This document shows positions 23,360 to 29,276 of a stretch of DNA of 29,276 nt, in pieces (within the stretch, counting starts at the first letter, position 1; each line of letters starts with the position of its first letter). A program made the translations under genes and the position numbers. A model generated the notes under the pieces. It was not told the origin of the DNA and made no database searches. It worked only from the letters and a program-made list of their open reading frames with translations. This DNA comes from JBOGWY01 sp050694015 (lineage in GTDB: Bacteria > Actinomycetota > CADDZG01 > WHSQ01), in assembly GCA_050694015.1 (NCBI GenBank), contig JBOGWY010000048.1, forward strand, positions 1-29,276, given 5' to 3'.

Positions 23360-24625
23360 ATGACCCTCCGCATCTCGCGTGTCGTCGCGCTCCGGGCCGC
23401 GATAGGAGTCGTCCTTGCGCTGATCCCGATCTCCGCGCTCGCCGGCGCCGCGTCGCCGGTCGAACTGAAGCCGGGGCGCGCGGCGTTCTGGAACGGCCCC
23501 GTCGTCGGCTCCTCCAGCGGCAGCTCGTGCGGCGAGGCCAAGTGCTGGGAGTACCGCTTCGACGTCGCTGCCGGCGGCGAGCGTCTCCGCATCGGTATCG
23601 ATCACCCGGAGCTGCAGGACGTCTACGAGCTTGAGGTCTTCGCGCCGGGCAACGACCGGGTCGCGTCGTTCGGCCCGCCCGCCGACATCTACTCCGCGGA
23701 GGAACTCCTCCAGCCGCTGCCGGGCGTGTGGCGCATCGTGGTGCGCGCCGAATCGGTGACCGATTCCGCGTTCCGTCTGCGCGCCAAGCTCGAGAAGCGT
23801 GAGCCGTTCGTCGGCACCGGCAAGGAACCCGTGCTTCCCAACCTGCAGATCTTGCCCCCGCACGACGCGTCGTTCATGACGCCGATCACGAACGGCGGCA
23901 CCGGCGGAGCATCGATGGGCGTCGACCTCGGCGCGGGGTGCCATGCCGAAGAGCACGGTGAGGACGGCGCGGTGCGCTGCCTGCGCTTCAGCTACGGGGT
24001 TCGCAACACCGGTCTGGGACCGATGGATCTGATCCTCGGCAGCGGCAACCAGCTCGAACGCGAGCTGATCCAACGCGTCCATCGCGTCGACGGCAGCACG
24101 TTCGATCGCGTCGCCGGCGTCGCCCGCTGGCACAAGACGCACCTTCACCATCACCACCACAACGCGATCGGACTGCGCCTCTACCGGGTGACCGACCGGC
24201 GCACCGGCAAGCTCGAGCCCGCGAGCGCGAAGCGCATGAAAGGGTTCGCGCACCGCAACGAGCTGTTGCGCGACTGGGAACACTTCTATCCGACACCGAC
24301 GATGCAGGGCTTCGGGTTACTGCCCGGGTGGAGCGACATCTACGAGTGGGACCGCCCCGGCAACTACATCGACTTCGGTTTGAATGCCGACGGCTACTAC
24401 GTCGTCCGGATGTGGGCCGACCCTGTCAAGGGCGTGCTCGAATCGAACGAGCGCGACAACCTCGGCTACACGTACCTAAAGGTGACGGGCACGCAGGTGG
24501 AACTGCTCGAAGCGGGCCGCGGCAGCGATCCGTGGGACGAGTGCAAGATCGAGGTGGGCTTCGGGGGCCATCCCGATCCGCCGCGCGAGCGACGCCCGGC
24601 CCACTGCCCGCCGGACACGACCTGA
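23360..24625 (+). CDS. Secreted lysyl oxidase-like copper amine oxidase
   Basis: A 421-residue exported protein. Residues 1-31 are a signal peptide. Residues about 35-145 form a beta-rich domain that may be a bacterial pre-peptidase-like or carbohydrate-type module. Residues about 160-385 match the lysyl oxidase catalytic domain: the copper-binding HKTHLHHHHHN (258-268), corresponding to WHSCHQHYHSM in animal enzymes, then QGFGLLPGWSDIYEWDRPGN (316-335), which aligns with QGLSPGCYDTYGADID. Tyr328 falls on the Tyr of the lysine tyrosylquinone cofactor, and Lys294 (KRMKGFAHRNELL) is at about the place of its Lys. Such enzymes oxidise primary amines, for example lysine side chains, to aldehydes. 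No good Shine-Dalgarno is seen; the start is chosen for the signal peptide. The next gene overlaps by one base. Confidence 0.85.
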   Translation: MTLRISRVVALRAAIGVVLALIPISALAGAASPVELKPGRAAFWNGPVVGSSSGSSCGEAKCWEYRFDVAAGGERLRIGIDHPELQDVYELEVFAPGNDRVASFGPPADIYSAEELLQPLPGVWRIVVRAESVTDSAFRLRAKLEKREPFVGTGKEPVLPNLQILPPHDASFMTPITNGGTGGASMGVDLGAGCHAEEHGEDGAVRCLRFSYGVRNTGLGPMDLILGSGNQLERELIQRVHRVDGSTFDRVAGVARWHKTHLHHHHHNAIGLRLYRVTDRRTGKLEPASAKRMKGFAHRNELLRDWEHFYPTPTMQGFGLLPGWSDIYEWDRPGNYIDFGLNADGYYVVRMWADPVKGVLESNERDNLGYTYLKVTGTQVELLEAGRGSDPWDECKIEVGFGGHPDPPRERRPAHCPPDTT

Positions 24626-24750
24626 TGCGTGAGGTCCTCCGCAGCCTCGTGCGCCTGCTCAAAGGGATCCTGGGCCTGCCGGTTGCGACGGCGGAGGAGG
24701 CCCGCCGGGCCAGAGAAGCGGTAGACGAGGAACGTAACGTTAGCGAGTGA
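24625..24750 (+). CDS. 41-residue amphipathic protein of unknown function
   Basis: The ATG overlaps the lysyl oxidase stop (TGATG) and its own TGA overlaps the GTG of the next gene (GTGA), so it sits in a three-gene chain of translational coupling. The peptide begins MREVLRSLVRLLKGILGLPV and continues with TAEEARRAREAVDEERNVSE. The first half is a basic amphipathic or membrane-associating helix, the second a highly charged helix. I recognise no family. It might be a membrane anchor or a partner of one of its neighbours; that is inference from position only. Codon use (GAG, CGC, GCC) matches the surroundings, which supports real coding. Confidence 0.6.
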   Translation: MREVLRSLVRLLKGILGLPVATAEEARRAREAVDEERNVSE

Positions 24751-25181
24751 CCACCGGCCGGGCCGATAGTCTCCAGGAACTACCTGCGCACATCACCGCG
24801 CTCCTTGCTGAGGAACGCTTCGCGGTCATGACGACACTATCTGCGGATGGAACGGCCCATTCCGTCCCGGTCGTCTTCGCCGCGGTCGGCAACGAGATCG
24901 TGTCCCCGATCGATCACAAGCCGAAGTCGGGTCAGGTGATGGCGCGCGTCAAGAACCTCGCGAGAGACGATCGCGTCACCCTTCTGGTCCATCACTGGGA
25001 CGAGGAGTGGGCGAACCTGTTATGGCTCATGGTGCGCGGGAGTGCTGCGGTCGACGACCATTCGACGAAAGAACTCATGCACGCGATCAACGCGCGCTAC
25101 TCGCAGTACGAACCAGACGAGCGCCACGACGCGCTCATCCGGATCACTCCGACCCGACTCACATGGTGGACCTGGGCCTGA
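24747..25181 (+). CDS. PPOX-class F420-dependent oxidoreductase (Rv0121-like)
   Basis: A 144-residue split-barrel flavin/F420-binding protein. EERFAVMTTLSADGTAHSVP (residues 22-41) and VFAAVGNEIVSPIDHKPKSG are the first barrel strands and the conserved DHKPK loop of the Rv0121-type family (TIGR03668); NLARDDRVTLLVHHWDEEWANLLWLMVRGSA follows the family pattern closely. Related proteins bind F420 or FMN and reduce small molecules; the substrate is unknown. This assignment is one reason to think of an actinobacterial host. It starts with GTG that overlaps the stop of the 41-residue gene. The downstream sulfotransferase gene is convergent with a gap of 6 bases. Confidence 0.88.
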   Translation: MTTGRADSLQELPAHITALLAEERFAVMTTLSADGTAHSVPVVFAAVGNEIVSPIDHKPKSGQVMARVKNLARDDRVTLLVHHWDEEWANLLWLMVRGSAAVDDHSTKELMHAINARYSQYEPDERHDALIRITPTRLTWWTWA

Positions 25182-25187
25182 CGCGCC

Positions 25188-26093
25188 TCAGACTCGCATC
25201 GAGTAGCCGTAGCGGCGTAGGTACGGCAACGCCACCACGGTTGCGAGCCAACGTGACACACGATCCTGCTGCGTCCTCCACTCGGCGGTGTCGCGCAGCT
25301 CGAGTCGCCCGCTGCTGAATCGGGACGGGTTCCCGGCGATCGTGTGGTTCGCGTCGAGCATCACCGTGCGCTCGTCTATGAACGGCAACGGCCTGTCGCT
25401 CTCCCCCACGAGTGCGCAAACGTCGGTCACCGTTTCCAGCGGTGCGGCCACGAAGTCCTCGTAGCGAAGGTACATCTGGCGTTCGCCCGCGACGCGCTTC
25501 AGCAACGTCTCGGAACCAAGGTTGAGCAGGTTCCACCTCAGCGTGCTGTCGATCGCGTTGCGACGCGGGACCTCGCCGCCGTGCGGCGATACGTAACGGC
25601 GGCCGAGCCACGAGTACGCGGATGCGCGCGGGTCGCGCGCGAGATGGATGAAGTACGGGTCGCAATCTTCGAGCCGGCGGATGAATGCGGCGTAGGAGGG
25701 GCGCTTCGACGAATCCACGATGACGTCGCATCCGGTCACGTCGACGATCGTCCGGTAGAGCCGTTCGGTCACCGCCGCGTAACGCCGTAACGCGGGCCAC
25801 GAACGCCCGCCGCGGGCATCCAGCAGGCGGTAGATGTTGGTCTCCCGGACGATCTCGTGCTGCCACGCGACGACCTGTTCGAGATCGACGTCGTCGAGAC
25901 GTCCCAGGATCGTCGCCCACACGGCACACTCGGCGATCGGCACGCCGCACCCGCACGGCGACTGCCAGATGACGACGGGATCCCAGAGGTAACGAAGCTC
26001 GCCCGCGGAGAAGAACCCGGGCACCGCTCCGATGACGTTGCCGAGGATCGTGCTGCCGCTGCGACCTCGGCCGAGGATGTAGAGGACCTTCAC
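25188..26093 (-). CDS. PAPS-dependent sulfotransferase-family protein
   Basis: A 301-residue protein. The 5'-phosphosulfate loop is LYILGRGRSGSTILGNVIGA near the N-terminus (GRGRSGST, equivalent to the family's GxxRSGTT). The 3'-phosphate motif is IVDSSKRPSYAAFIRRLED, and HLARDPRASAYSWLGRR is the matching RDPR block that follows. Such enzymes transfer sulfate from PAPS to sugars, lipids or small hydroxyl compounds. The C-terminal part has YLRYEDFVAAPLETV, also usual. I start at GTG 26093 (VKVLYILGRG); a TTG at 26117 would add eight residues and neither has a clear ribosome binding site. It is divergent from the PHP-domain gene. Other genes for sulfate activation are not in the window. Confidence 0.88.
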   Translation of the reverse strand: MKVLYILGRGRSGSTILGNVIGAVPGFFSAGELRYLWDPVVIWQSPCGCGVPIAECAVWATILGRLDDVDLEQVVAWQHEIVRETNIYRLLDARGGRSWPALRRYAAVTERLYRTIVDVTGCDVIVDSSKRPSYAAFIRRLEDCDPYFIHLARDPRASAYSWLGRRYVSPHGGEVPRRNAIDSTLRWNLLNLGSETLLKRVAGERQMYLRYEDFVAAPLETVTDVCALVGESDRPLPFIDERTVMLDANHTIAGNPSRFSSGRLELRDTAEWRTQQDRVSRWLATVVALPYLRRYGYSMRV

Positions 26094-26123
26094 GCCGTAA
26101 GCGTAGTCGGGCGGCAAGGTTTG

Positions 26124-26156
26124 GACGATTCAACTCGCTCAGCGAACTCGATCGTC
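26124..26156. promoter_or_regulatory. Imperfect 33-bp dyad between the divergent sulfotransferase and PHP genes
   Basis: The left arm GACGATTCAACTCGCT and the right arm AGCGAACTCGATCGTC pair at 12 of 16 positions around one central C. It lies in the short divergent intergenic region and could be a regulatory dyad. No regulator gene is next to it. Confidence 0.3.
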
Positions 26157-26253
26157 GAAACCTCGGGTTCCAAGTGCTTGAAATGCTTCCTTGCCGCAGG
26201 AGTCGGGGCCACCGGACCGAACCTTCCGTCAGGCGAGGCTCACGGAGGCGCGG

Positions 26254-27633
26254 GTGGCGATCGATCGACGCGAATTCATCAAGGCCGGCGCGGCCGCAGG
26301 CGCGCTCCTCGTGGCACGGCCCCTCGGAGCCCTCGGCGCTCCGCTCGGCCCGGAACCCTTCGCCACTCCCCGGACGTCGCGCCTGTTCCCCGATCTGTGG
26401 CTGGCCCACGCCGACCTCCACAACCACACGCTTCAGTCCGACGGTGCCGGCGATCCGGCCGCCGCGTTCGCGTCCATGCGGAGCGCGGGACTCGACATCG
26501 CGGCCCTCACGGACCACACGACGCTCGGACTCACCGACCCCCCCGGGTTGTCCTCGTGCTCGGAATGCGCGGCCCTTTTGGGTGTGGATGAGACGGAGTG
26601 GCAACGCACACGTGAGCTCGCCGACGCGGCGCAGGAGGACGGCGCGTTCACCGCGATCCGGGGCTTCGAGTGGTCGAGCCCCTCGATGGGCCACGTCAAC
26701 GTGTGGTTCTCGGAGCGGTGGGTCGACCCGCTGCACACCGCCGGAGGGACCTCGGGCGAAGGCGCCGGGCAGTTCATGCACGGCGAGTCGGACGGGCGCT
26801 TCCCACAGGAGTTCTCGCTCGCGCTCGACACCGTCGTGCGGACGCTCCCCACGACGGGCAGTTCGATGTCGCTGTTCTACCGCTGGCTCGACTCCGATCC
26901 CCACGATCCGGTCTTCCCCGGCGGACTGGACGGCATCGCCGGCTTCAACCACCCGGGCCGCGAGGTCGGACGGTTCGGCTACTTCAAGTTCGAGCCGCGC
27001 CTGCGCGACCGACTCGTGTCGGTCGAGGTTTTCAACCGCCGCGAGGACTACATCTTCGAAGGAACCGATGAGGGGGCGCAGTCCCCGATCAACGAATGTC
27101 TGAACGCGGGATGGCGGGTTGGGCTCCTCGGTGTCACCGACGAGCACGGGACCGACTGGGGCTACCCCGACGGCAAGGGGCGCACGGGCCTGTGGGTGAA
27201 GTCGCTCGATCGCGCGGGCGTGCGCGAGGCGATGGAAGCACGGCGCTTCTTCTCGACGCGGCTCCGCGGTCTACGGGTCGATGCGTCGGCGAACGGGGTG
27301 CAGATGGGCGGCACTCTTGCCCACGGCAGCGGGCCGGTCGAGTTCAAGATCGACATCGACCGCGGCAAGGAGTGGTGGGACAGGCCCCTCAACGTGCAGG
27401 TGCTGCAGTCCGGCTCCATGATGCCGACCGTCGTCGATTCGGTCGACATCCGCGTGGCTCCGGGCAACGCGCCGGTCTCGAGCTTCGGCACCAACATCGA
27501 CGCGACCAACGGCGAGTGGGTGGTGCTGAGGATCTCCGACCCGAGCGAGCCCGCCGACGGGCGAGCGGTCGGTGAGTGGGCGAGCTTCGGCAACGCTATC
27601 GCCTACGCGAGTCCGTTCTTCTTGGCCCCCTGA
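26254..27633 (+). CDS. Tat-exported PHP-domain metal-dependent phosphoesterase-like protein
   Basis: A 459-residue protein. The N-terminus has a twin-arginine signal (AIDRREFIKAGAAAGALLV), so it is folded with its metals in the cytoplasm and then exported. The PHP domain begins with HADLHNHTLQSDG (52-64), whose His/Asp residues bind metal; further motifs are LTDHTT (85-90), GFEWSS, GFNHPGR and GVTDEHGTDWGYP. The C-terminal part (about residues 360-459) is beta-rich and may be a separate binding domain. PHP proteins hydrolyse phosphate esters with 2-3 metal ions; exported members with this C-terminal part are of unknown substrate. The GTG start is supported by GGAGG five bases upstream and by the Tat motif directly after it; a TTG upstream would bury the signal. 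Confidence 0.87.
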   Translation: MAIDRREFIKAGAAAGALLVARPLGALGAPLGPEPFATPRTSRLFPDLWLAHADLHNHTLQSDGAGDPAAAFASMRSAGLDIAALTDHTTLGLTDPPGLSSCSECAALLGVDETEWQRTRELADAAQEDGAFTAIRGFEWSSPSMGHVNVWFSERWVDPLHTAGGTSGEGAGQFMHGESDGRFPQEFSLALDTVVRTLPTTGSSMSLFYRWLDSDPHDPVFPGGLDGIAGFNHPGREVGRFGYFKFEPRLRDRLVSVEVFNRREDYIFEGTDEGAQSPINECLNAGWRVGLLGVTDEHGTDWGYPDGKGRTGLWVKSLDRAGVREAMEARRFFSTRLRGLRVDASANGVQMGGTLAHGSGPVEFKIDIDRGKEWWDRPLNVQVLQSGSMMPTVVDSVDIRVAPGNAPVSSFGTNIDATNGEWVVLRISDPSEPADGRAVGEWASFGNAIAYASPFFLAP

Positions 27634-27697
27634 ACGGAGCACGCCTGACGCCGGCGGGCCCGGGAACAAGAAGGCCGTCGTCTAACGTCGAAAGGTC

Positions 27698-28549
27698 ATG
27701 AGGGTCAGTCACCGACTTCTTCTGGGTGCCGTCGCGGGTGCGTTGGTGCTCGGGTCGTGTGCCGAGCTCATCGGTTCCGGCGGCCCGCCCGATGCTCCCC
27801 CGCCGGTCACGATCCATTTCGACGGCGACGAGGCTGAACTCGAGCCGTGGACCTATTGCTACGGCAACGGCTGCGCCGATGGGGCGCCTCCGGAGAACCC
27901 GGTCGACGTCGGGAGCCCCGAGGAAGTGATCGTCGGCTATCCGCTCGAGGACTGGACCTTCAGAGCGTCTTTCACCCCCGCCGGCAAGCGCTGCGGGCGA
28001 AGCCAGTCGGCGAAGCTCGACGAGACCGAGAACGGAGACTTCGTCGTGCGACCGTTGGGCTTCGCGGGGACCTACGACGTCACGCTCACGGGTCGAGGAG
28101 ACGGCGACCTGTTCGTGACGTTCCGGTGGACGACGCCGGTGGACGGACCTCTGCCGAAGCCGAAGGCTTACATCGGGGTTCTGTCGGACAACGACGGTGA
28201 GGTCGACAGCTACGGCGTGGAGCTATCCATCAGCAACATGTCGGAGACGCCGGAGAAGGCCCGCGCCACCATCACGGTCACTTCCTCCGAAGGAAACAGC
28301 TTGACGTTCGATGCGACGAAACGCCGGCGGCGCTGCGTGGCAGAAGGATCGCTCTACTGGAACGGGCCCCACGATAAAGGTCTAGAGGCCGCGGAGCTCG
28401 GGAGCCCGCCGTTCGAATACGACGTTGTGCTCAAGCTCGACGGCAAGCGCTACAAGGCGCGGGCGACGTGGCCCGATGACCAGATCCCGTGGCTGCGGCC
28501 GTACGTGTGGCTTCGCTTCAGGCCGAGGCTTCCGACGCTCCATCAGTGA
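27698..28549 (+). CDS. Lipoprotein of unknown function
   Basis: A 283-residue lipoprotein with signal peptide ending in LVLGSC (Cys21) and GAAAGG four bases before the ATG. The mature part is a predicted all-beta, secreted protein. Its four visible Cys in CYGNGCADG, KRCGRS and RRRCVAEG may form disulfides. FRASFTPAGKRCGRSQSAKL and GTYDVTLTGRGDGDLFVTFRW suggest two beta-sandwich modules. I do not recognise a family. It starts 64 bases after the PHP gene, on the same strand; the gap holds no terminator I can see. It converges on a 52-residue minus-strand gene, from which it is separated by 25 bases with a 10-base palindrome. Confidence 0.75.
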   Translation: MRVSHRLLLGAVAGALVLGSCAELIGSGGPPDAPPPVTIHFDGDEAELEPWTYCYGNGCADGAPPENPVDVGSPEEVIVGYPLEDWTFRASFTPAGKRCGRSQSAKLDETENGDFVVRPLGFAGTYDVTLTGRGDGDLFVTFRWTTPVDGPLPKPKAYIGVLSDNDGEVDSYGVELSISNMSETPEKARATITVTSSEGNSLTFDATKRRRRCVAEGSLYWNGPHDKGLEAAELGSPPFEYDVVLKLDGKRYKARATWPDDQIPWLRPYVWLRFRPRLPTLHQ

Positions 28550-28574
28550 AGCAGCTCTGGCGTCGAGCTAGCTC

Positions 28575-28733
28575 TTAGCAGTCGATCGGGAGATCGACCG
28601 GCTTCCCTAGAATCACTGGGTCGTCGCAGCACATACCCGGCTGGTCGTGACAGATCACGGCCCCGGCGGGAGCTGCGGGTAGCGACCAGACGGCCACCCC
28701 GAGGGCGACCAAGAACATCCTCACCTTACGCAC
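28575..28733 (-). CDS. 52-residue secreted Cys-containing protein
   Basis: A small gene with good signals: GAGAGGAG seven bases before a GTG start, then a signal peptide (MRKVRMFLVALGVAVWSLPA), an AGA cleavage site, and a mature peptide of about 27 residues (VICHDQPGMCC, then DDPVILGKPVDLPIDC) ending in TAA. The mature part has four Cys (28, 35, 36, 52), enough for two disulfides or for metal binding together with His29. Codon use is like the neighbours (mostly G/C at third positions). I do not recognise the family. It is convergent with the unknown lipoprotein gene and divergent from the second CocE-type hydrolase gene, with which it could share regulation. The 90-base gap to that hydrolase shows no clear promoter. 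Confidence 0.75.
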   Translation of the reverse strand: MRKVRMFLVALGVAVWSLPAAPAGAVICHDQPGMCCDDPVILGKPVDLPIDC

Positions 28734-28823
28734 AGCGAGCTCCTCTCTCGGACGATCGGCCGCCCATTCCTACCCGATACATTACGAACAGGACAATCTG
28801 GCCGAGCGGAGAACGCCTACGCC

Positions 28824-29276
28824 ATGCGTTCTCGCATCGTCGTCGGCTTCATCGCCTTACTCATGGTTGTCGCGCCGATCGCGACGGCCGCCGAGCGCGA
28901 CGACGCCGAGTGGAGGGAGTTCTACTTCCCGTCCTCGGACGGCATCACGATGCTCCACGCCGACGTGCTGCGACCCGTCGGGATGTCGATGGACGTGCCG
29001 ACTCCGGTGATCATGACGGTGAGCCCGTACACGAATCACAGCGGCTCCACCTCGCCCAACGACCTCGGTGGGACGGGCCCGAACCCGCGCTTCTACGACT
29101 TCCTCGATCTGAGCGGCGCGCTCGACAAGGGCTACACCTATGTGATGGTCGACCTCCCCGGCGACGGCGGCTCGGCCGGCTGCAACGATTGGGGCGGCGC
29201 CCGCGAGCAGGCCGGGGTGAAGGCCGCGGTGGAGTGGGCCGCGCAGCAGCCCTGGTCCAACGGGAAGGTGGCCCTC
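28824..29276 (+). CDS. Secreted CocE-type X-Pro peptidase/acyl-ester hydrolase, N-terminal part
   Basis: The first 151 codons of a second CocE-like serine hydrolase; the gene runs off the window. A signal peptide covers residues 1-23 (MRSRIVVGFIALLMVVAPIA, then TAA). The core starts with YFPSSDGITMLHADVLRP and PVIMTVSPYTNHSG, then GYTYVMVDLPGDGGSAGCND, which are the family's typical early strands, and ends at WSNGKVAL just before the expected GxSYxG nucleophile. The first one in this window (4573-6384) is related but clearly different. GGAG lies about 13 bases before the ATG, slightly far. The substrate and complete domain order cannot be seen. Confidence 0.85.
   Translation, partial: MRSRIVVGFIALLMVVAPIATAAERDDAEWREFYFPSSDGITMLHADVLRPVGMSMDVPTPVIMTVSPYTNHSGSTSPNDLGGTGPNPRFYDFLDLSGALDKGYTYVMVDLPGDGGSAGCNDWGGAREQAGVKAAVEWAAQQPWSNGKVAL

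Noticed and set aside
25159..27147. 662-codon minus-strand frame across the sulfotransferase and PHP genes
   Set aside because: It is antisense to the PHP gene and out of frame with the sulfotransferase; both genes have clear motifs in their own frames.
28565..28574. GAGCTAGCTC palindrome between two convergent stops as a terminator
   Set aside because: Only 10 bases with no loop and no T-run on either strand, so it is not a typical intrinsic terminator; it may be chance.
1..29276. CRISPR arrays, tRNA, rRNA, transposases and integrases
   Set aside because: I looked for regularly spaced repeats, tRNA-like cloverleaf ends and recombinase motifs on both strands and saw none; the only regular repeats are the 36-base coding duplication and the TTCAG arrays.

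Overview
The window is GC-rich, tightly packed bacterial chromosome. It most likely comes from an actinobacterium (Actinomycetota), perhaps an uncultured or deep-branching one. The main support is an F420-type PPOX-fold protein of the kind known from mycobacteria, an ECF sigma/anti-sigma pair, strong G/C at third codon positions, frequent GTG starts and many secreted lipoproteins. The phylum is inferred; no rRNA or marker gene is present. I see no tRNA, rRNA, insertion sequence, phage gene or CRISPR array. No stretch longer than about 300 bases lacks a gene.

Left part (1-4.5 kb): the start of an anti-sigma gene overlaps an ECF sigma gene, which is divergent from a cupredoxin lipoprotein. A minus-strand group follows: NfeD-like protein, flotillin/SPFH protein, MarR regulator and DUF456 membrane protein. 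Upstream of it lies the 3' remnant of a small secreted-protein gene with no readable start.

4.5-10.6 kb is a set of metabolic genes: a secreted CocE-type serine hydrolase with a C-terminal Ig-like domain, a beta-hydroxyacid dehydrogenase, a GNAT/methyltransferase pair, a catalase-related heme peroxidase and an AlkZ-like winged-helix protein. 10.6-13.9 kb holds an OmpR-type two-component system, a PepSY-domain protein with a repeated acidic tail, and a lipoprotein gene interrupted by one in-frame TGA. The same TTCAG motif, repeated every 10-11 bp, lies in front of all three transcription units, so they probably form one regulon.

13.9-23.3 kb is the most striking part. Eight minus-strand genes are almost all overlapping or a few bases apart: a Liv-type substrate-binding lipoprotein, LivH, a fused LivM-LivG, LivF, a TetR regulator, an acyl-CoA ligase, a cytoplasmic alpha/beta hydrolase and a secreted PHB-depolymerase-type esterase. 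The promoter has a perfect TTGACA -35 box, and a near-perfect palindrome covers its -10 and probable start site. I read this as a self-repressed scavenging system: an extracellular esterase releases acids, the ABC transporter imports them, and the hydrolase and ligase turn them into CoA thioesters.

Right part (23.3-29.3 kb): a secreted lysyl oxidase-like protein appears to keep the copper ligands and the Lys/Tyr cofactor pair. It is translationally coupled to a 41-residue protein and an F420/FMN PPOX-fold protein. Then come a sulfotransferase, a Tat-exported PHP-domain protein, an unknown lipoprotein, an unlisted 52-residue secreted Cys-containing protein, and the start of a second CocE-type hydrolase that runs off the window.
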